Source of the DNA: Trichostrongylus colubriformis
Taxonomy: Eukaryota > Nematoda > Chromadorea > Rhabditida > Trichostrongylidae
Assembly: GCA_963978905.1 (NCBI GenBank)
Contig: OZ022258.1
Coordinates: 52,002,591-52,066,590 of the forward strand
Direction of reading: 5' to 3'
DNA: 64,000 nt
The translations under genes and the position numbers were made by a program. Positions 58,934 to 64,000 of this stretch are shown one piece after another; positions within the stretch are counted from its first letter, which is position 1, and each line of letters starts with the position of its first letter. Below the pieces are notes generated by a model. The model saw nothing but the letters and a program-made list of their open reading frames with translations, was not told the origin of the DNA and ran no database searches.

Positions 58934-60815
58934 TGTGAGAATTACACAGTGATACTCTAAAAGTAGTCATTGGAGTTGTTGTTAGTGCCTCACCTGAGTA
59001 AATCATTTCTGACCGACGATAACAAGCATCTACATTATCTCGAAGCAATGCTAATTCAAGCTTACAATACTCCTTACACAATATGAGCTTCTCAAGGAAA
59101 GATGCTGATTACCTATGAAGGAGTAATGTGACAGGCATGACCCTCGCCTAATTCTGTGCACAGCGCATACCAACGTCCCCTATCACCCTCAAATACCTCG
59201 AATTCGAATAAAAGTATGTTCAGTACTAGTCCTGTTTCGCAGTGACGACACTCCGTTGCGAAACTCTACGTATTTGGTTGCGATCATTTGTCACCGGAGC
59301 TCTTCGCGCTTGATTAGACTAATGTTTTGCGGGTTTGTTGTCAAGTAATGTTTTTGTTCACTCATGGCGGAATCGCTCCGTGTAAAACGCCAACCACACA
59401 TTTCCGTTCATGTTTAGCAAGTACTTTGAGTTTTTCAGCTACTGCTTTTGCTGTCTGAAGTCTAAGATGTCACGTTTCCTTCTAAACTTGTTTTATAGGT
59501 AGAAAAGCGGCCAACAAAAAATGAACATCTTCTGACTATTTTCTTTCTTCTATTGGTTAGTGATCGGCCACAGGTATACGTGATGAAAACCAGTTGAAAA
59601 AACTTCAACAAGTTCTCAACTGTTGCTTTTATTTTCAAGATCAGTGATTCTTACCGGTTTCCCGAATTCCCACATTTTGTCTAATCCCACTGGCAAGGGA
59701 ACTAGCTGCAAATAGAATTAATGTCATCTTTGCGCTGAGCTACGTTTTCTGCATAGTGATAACCCTCTGAATTGCCCTGTTGTTAATGGAAGCAATCAGG
59801 AGCGAGACCACAGCTCATCGAGTTGAGACCCAGAGATTTTCTTATTTCCCCACAGTGACCTTCAAACTGAACGTAGCACCACAATGAATTCTTCCTCAAG
59901 GACATAGCGGAATGCCACGGGGCGTACTAAGTATGAACCTTGAATGTTTGTTTGATTGGCATTTTCACTTCCACTGACCCCCCTGCAAGCCGAACTCTCT
60001 TGTTGATCCAGGGTCATTTTATTATTGGTGAATTTGCTGGCGCAAGAAGCGTACGATACTTGCGAAAACTCCAAGGTCACGTACCAAATCCCAAATCCGC
60101 TTGCAAAGATATTTTTACGCGATAAATTTTGGGGGTTCGCCCCACTTTAGAGCTATCATGGATCACGAGGATGATCAACTAACTGCTACTATGATTCTGT
60201 GAAAATCGTTAAATACTGTCGGGTTGCTTCTGAAGTCTATGATATCTAATGAAAATTAATGTTGCAAACCAAAAAACAAAACCAGGAATACATGCGAATG
60301 AACAATATGTGCCTGTATACTCCACCAGTTGGGCTATCGCACAGTACCGCGCGAATAAGACAATAATAGAGTTATGTAATGGGGGAATGGTCGATGTTGC
60401 TTTTTGCTGAGCATCAGCTTTCTACATTTAGGTGATAGATATTAACCGATATCGAAGATATCACCGCTGAGAAAAGCCACCATTTTTCAGAGGTCTAGAT
60501 GATTTAGCGGTCGATACCATTTGTTGCAATGATATCGACGATCAATGTTCAGGAATGACATTGATAACTCCACTAATCAGTTAACCCTTCGACTGAAGCG
60601 GTCATTATTAGATAGTTGAAGATCGACAGTTATAGATTCAACTGCATCAAATGGTAGCAATTTGTCCGTTTGCTGAGCATCTATTTCCTACCTATTGGTG
60701 GTAGATCCATATGCTAGTTATCGATGCTTATCGTTTTTGTAAACATGCACCTACTTGCAATTTTACATATGTTAAAGGATAAAGTTTGAAGTTTTTAACG
60801 TTAATCAATCCTTTC
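58934..60815. other. Upstream region of ShKT gene 3 and unplaced sequence
   Basis: About 59,000-59,380 matches the upstream DNA of genes 1 and 2. About 59,640-60,120 has weak similarity to the decayed Tc1-like element near 10,340-10,460 (shared CTCAAACTGA/TTCAAACTGA and AGCACCACAA-type words) and may be another dead Tc1 copy. No gene recognised. Confidence 0.4.
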
Positions 60816-61070
60816 GTGGGATGCGCCGCACATTCTATCTCCATTCAGAATCGTGGTGGCTGATGAATGTGATGTGGCCTATACAATGACTTGCGGTGGC
60901 CAGCCAATGTACAAGTCAGTGCTTTTATCCTCCCAGACGATTCTGGTACCAATTCGCCGACCCCGGAGGGATGGCAGGCTTGATTGGCCTGGGCGGGCGT
61001 TGATGCGGGATTTGATCCCCGCACCATGAGAGTGAGGTGCGCGCCACCTGTCACTACACCACCTCCGCCC
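60816..61070 (-). mobile_element. tRNA-derived SINE, best-preserved copy
   Basis: Read on the minus strand: an A-box-like TGGTGTAGTGA (61061-61051), a B-box-like GGGATCAAATCC (61019-61008) at a suitable spacing, then the body and the tail ending in GCGGCGCATCCCAC. These are internal RNA polymerase III promoter elements expected in a tRNA-derived SINE. About 255 bp. Confidence 0.85.
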
Positions 61071-61344
61071 TTTACACTTTACCTATGTAGTCAGGGTCAA
61101 TACCCAGTATTATTGCTGGCATCGTATGAGAGAGTGTATCGCTTGCGATCACAAATCTAGATCGTGTTTTGATCACCCATGTAGATCGCAGAATCAAAAG
61201 ACATCCACCATTATTTGGAACGTTAGACGATATAGGGGTTGATGCATCGGCAGTAGATATCAGAACATAAACAAAGTATATTCACCCAATGGTACTGAGC
61301 ATCAGATGCTTTTGTTACAGCGGTCGTATAGTAGTAGTAAACGG

Positions 61345-61785
61345 TGCACCAGATTTTATCCCATCCACCTCCTAATAGCTTCCATCAGCCCCTCTGATAC
61401 ATTATCACTTTTGATAAGTCACCATTAACATCCCCAAACCAAGCAGTCCTGTGTATGTGAACATTCTACTGTGAGCCGGAAAAGCGAAACAGGTTTGACG
61501 GCATCTGCCTTCCGATGCTCCTTATCGAATCTTGTCAACCGCTATCACTTTCGATCATCCACCATTGATGTGCCCGTCTCACCCCTTAAAACACCTATGA
61601 CTGTCAGCAGCCCAGAATCAACCCGAAAGGTGAAAAATTTGGCAACATTCGCCTTTCGAGGCTCCTTATCAGCTCTTATCGACCGTTATCAATTTTGATC
61701 ACCCACCGTTGATGTGCCAGTCCCATCCCTCAAAACACCTATGAGTGTCGGAGCTCCAGGATCAACCCGAGTTGGGAAACGGATT
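61345..61785 (+). repeat. Degenerate tandem repeat of about 145 bp
   Basis: Two clear units (about 61,501-61,640 and 61,646-61,785) share CTCCTTATC, GATGTGCC and AAAACACCTATGA in order. A more diverged third unit precedes them (about 61,345-61,470). An open 75-codon frame across them is a consequence of repetition, not a recognised gene. Confidence 0.65.
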
Positions 61786-61920
61786 CAACGACGTTCTCTT
61801 GATGCACTACGGCATATTTATACTATATTGACATGGTATACTCAGAAAGTAGGCCTGCTACACATGAGAAGATGATGGAAATATTCAAAGTGCGCTGCAC
61901 GGGCCATATCGACGGGAAGA

Positions 61921-62127
61921 ATGGTCTACCACAGAGAGGCGCATAATAGCCAAAGTTCCGCAGCTGGTGCGTTCTATACTACGGACCCATCTAAGTGGAG
62001 AAATTTTTGTGAGGTTGCTTTTTCGAGAAACTGCGGATTTGAGCAGGAGTTTCTGCTACGACGAAGAACCGTTCGTTTGAGCAGCGAAGCAAGATTAACA
62101 CCAGAACCACTTAGGGTAAGGCATTGA
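61921..62127 (+). other. Open frame shared with duplication copy 1, possible dead ShKT-like exon
   Basis: About 45 codons align without any indel to 36,950-37,085 in copy 1 (YTTDPSKWRNFC here, YTTNPTKRGNYC there, then CGFEQEFLL in both). The spacing NP...C...CGF recalls the end of a ShKT domain, but the other cysteines are missing. Not called as a gene. Confidence 0.2.
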
Positions 62128-62819
62128 CGAATGGTATGGCCCCACGCGAGGAAAAAAAAGCGAATGGAATCAATCAAGCTGATGCAATAGACAAAAGTTG
62201 TGGTCTCGAACGAGACTCGAGCCCTCTGAGGCGCAAATCGGCGGGTAACAAAAATCAAAACATAAGAACAAATGGAATTTTCCAGCAAGACTGGCCACTT
62301 ACCACAGAACTGTGAGAAAGATAGACCACGAAACGAACGAGCAGCCCGAAAAAATCGACAAACAAAAACCTGGTCAAAATGATTCCAGTCCTATCGTATC
62401 ACGCGATTGGTTCACACGTTCTAAACCGTTCACACGTTCTAAACCAGGTACAAACGCGGAAAGTGCTACTAAAAATCAGACAGTGATATGTCCAATACAA
62501 CTTCTAATGTTGTTCATAATGTGCAAACTAGAAAGTTCTAGTAGGTTCAAAGTTTGAAAAACATCGGTATCCCATTCAAGTGATCGTTCCTTGAGCAGGA
62601 ACAGGCATGCCCTTCTATCTCTGCTCACTCTTCATTCCGATATTGTTGTCCTTACGGGAGCCTGGTTCAGTTCTGCAATTGATAATTCATCACTTCTGGG
62701 TGAATGCTCCTTTTCTCGGAATCGTGAGGCGTGACAAGAGAAAAAAGGTTGATGTTGCAATATTACTACGAAAGTCATTCTTTTCTCATTTAGTTTTACA
62801 CGATATCGGATTGGCCGGC

Positions 62820-63930
62820 TGACCGGCCCGTTCCTAACTTGCTTCTTGTGTGCTCCCAACACTTCGGTGGTTCCCTACACTGTCCTCACTTGCACGGCCT
62901 CAACAGACTCACTTCTGACCTTCCCGAGATTTTTAGAGCCCAGGCGAGGACTTAAATTTGAGCACGCATCGATTTCGGCGCAAGCCCCACCCATGGTGGG
63001 CGGAGCTAGGCCTAGGACTTATGTGCTCCGTACACATGTGTTGGCCCCTACGCTATCCTAACTTGCCCTTCCTCTACAGGCCCGTTCCTAACTTGCTTGT
63101 TGTGTGCTCCCTTTGGTCAGTCCCTACCCAGTCCTTACTCGCACGACCTCAACAGAGCCATTCCTAACCTTCCCGATTTTTGGAATCTGGGCGAGGACAT
63201 AAATTCGAGCACCCATCGATTCCAGCGCAAGCCCCGTCTATGGTGGGCGGAGCTAGGCTAAGTTCTTGATGAGCTTCGTACACATTGTTCAACCCCTACC
63301 CATCCCCAACCTGCCCGACCTCTCCACGCTGCAGTTAAGTTGAGAGCGGATTATTGACAAACAAACGGACACACACGCACACGCACAAACACACCTCTCA
63401 TGTGCCAAACTTCTGGTTTACGTATGAGTAATGGATTTAATTCCATTCCTATTTTGCCTCTCATGTGCCCCGTACATTTTGGCTTACCCCAACCCATTCC
63501 TAAATTGCCCGACCTCTACAGGCCCAATCCTAGCTTGCCTGATTTTTGGAACCTGAGCGTGGGCTCAAATTTGAGCACCGACAATTTGCGCGCAAGCCCC
63601 GCCCACAGTGTGCGGAGCTAGGCTTGATTCTTATGTGCTCTGTACCCTTAGGTTAGCCCCGACCCAATTCTATCTTGCGCGACCTCTCCTGACAGCACTT
63701 CAGTTAAGAATGCATTGTGCGGTGAGCGGTTTTCCACGCAAGTCCCGCCCACGGTGGGCGGAGCCAGGCTACTTTCTTATGTACTGTGTACGCTCGGATC
63801 AGTCCCTATCCAATTTAAAGTTGCCCGACCTCTCCAGGCTGCAGATCAGTTAAGAATGCATCATGCGGTGTGCGGACAGACAGACACACACAGACAAACA
63901 CACCAAACTTCTTCTTTATATATAGAGTAT
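62820..63930. repeat. Tandem repeat array with a palindromic CCGCCCA...TGGGCGG core
   Basis: At least four units, spaced 150-370 bp, each contain a variant of GCAAGCCCCGCCCA then TGGGCGGAGCTAGGCT (62,980; 63,222; 63,592; 63,742). Between them recur TTATGTGCTCYGTAC, AACCCCTACCC and TGCCCGACCTCTCCA. CA-rich runs follow two of the units (63,360-63,395 and 63,876-63,905). This looks like a dispersed, internally repetitive non-coding element; open frames across it are artefacts. Confidence 0.8.
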
Positions 63931-64000
63931 GATCATCCAAACGCTTGTGGGCTCTTATGTGGAAATTTGTTCATCAGTGACACTTCAATACGCCTTTCCC

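Larger units (their letters stand above)
57220..62320. repeat. Segmental duplication, copy 3 (older)
   Basis: Colinear in blocks with copies 1 and 2 but more diverged (roughly 75-85% by eye) and interrupted by an insertion at about 60,340-61,800. Blocks: 57,230-58,990 against 33,000-35,110; 60,140-60,330 against 36,380-36,590; 61,820-62,310 against 36,850-37,410. Contains ShKT gene 3. Confidence 0.75.

Noticed and set aside
1..64000. A prokaryote-like defence system, CRISPR array or gene cluster
   Set aside because: The window is eukaryotic with spliced genes; repeats are transposon-derived and lack the regular spacer pattern of CRISPR.

Overview
The window looks like an AT-rich, transposon-laden piece of a clade V (strongylid or hookworm-like) nematode genome. 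The evidence is small exons split by introns with TTTCAG-type acceptors, an expanded nematode kinase-like family (CHK/DUF1679, EcKinase-like), small secreted ShKT (SXC) proteins, and many Tc1/mariner-type MITEs, tRNA-derived SINEs and LINE copies. I saw no bacterial-type operons, rRNA, full tRNA genes or CRISPR arrays.

Layout. (1) Positions 1-31,000 on the plus strand hold three tandem CHK kinase-like genes sharing one exon plan. Copy A (exons 1,636-13,048) lacks a visible first exon and has a 2-nt frameshift in the catalytic-loop exon. Copy B (15,744-21,922) reads through 11 exons as 421 aa. Copy C (24,872-30,845) reads through 11 exons as 413 aa. Their introns are stuffed with mobile elements, most strikingly 7,190-11,703 (three copies of a 740-bp MITE family and nested Tc1-like elements). 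(2) Positions 32,800-38,200, 47,900-54,100 and 57,200-62,300 are three copies of one segmental duplication. Each carries a minus-strand gene for a small secreted six-cysteine ShKT peptide: a signal-peptide exon and a distant terminal ShKT exon. The terminal exons differ mostly by amino-acid-changing substitutions. (3) Between the first two copies lie an RTE-like LINE fragment, a 1.6-kb fold-back element with a periodic AGAGC motif, and an intact-looking 4.46-kb CR1-like LINE (ORF1 and ORF2) bounded by a 179-bp direct repeat. (4) Positions 54,780-56,130 hold a decayed duplicate of the 3' part of CHK gene C. (5) The right end (62,800-63,930) is a tandem repeat whose core is a GC-rich palindrome.

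Functionally the window pairs two fast-evolving accessory families. The CHK kinase-like proteins are thought to phosphorylate small hydroxylated molecules such as sterols and xenobiotics. The ShKT peptides are secreted. Nothing in the sequence shows that the two families work together; tandem duplication is their shared theme. All exon structures were read by eye from conserved protein motifs, splice sites and exon lengths.
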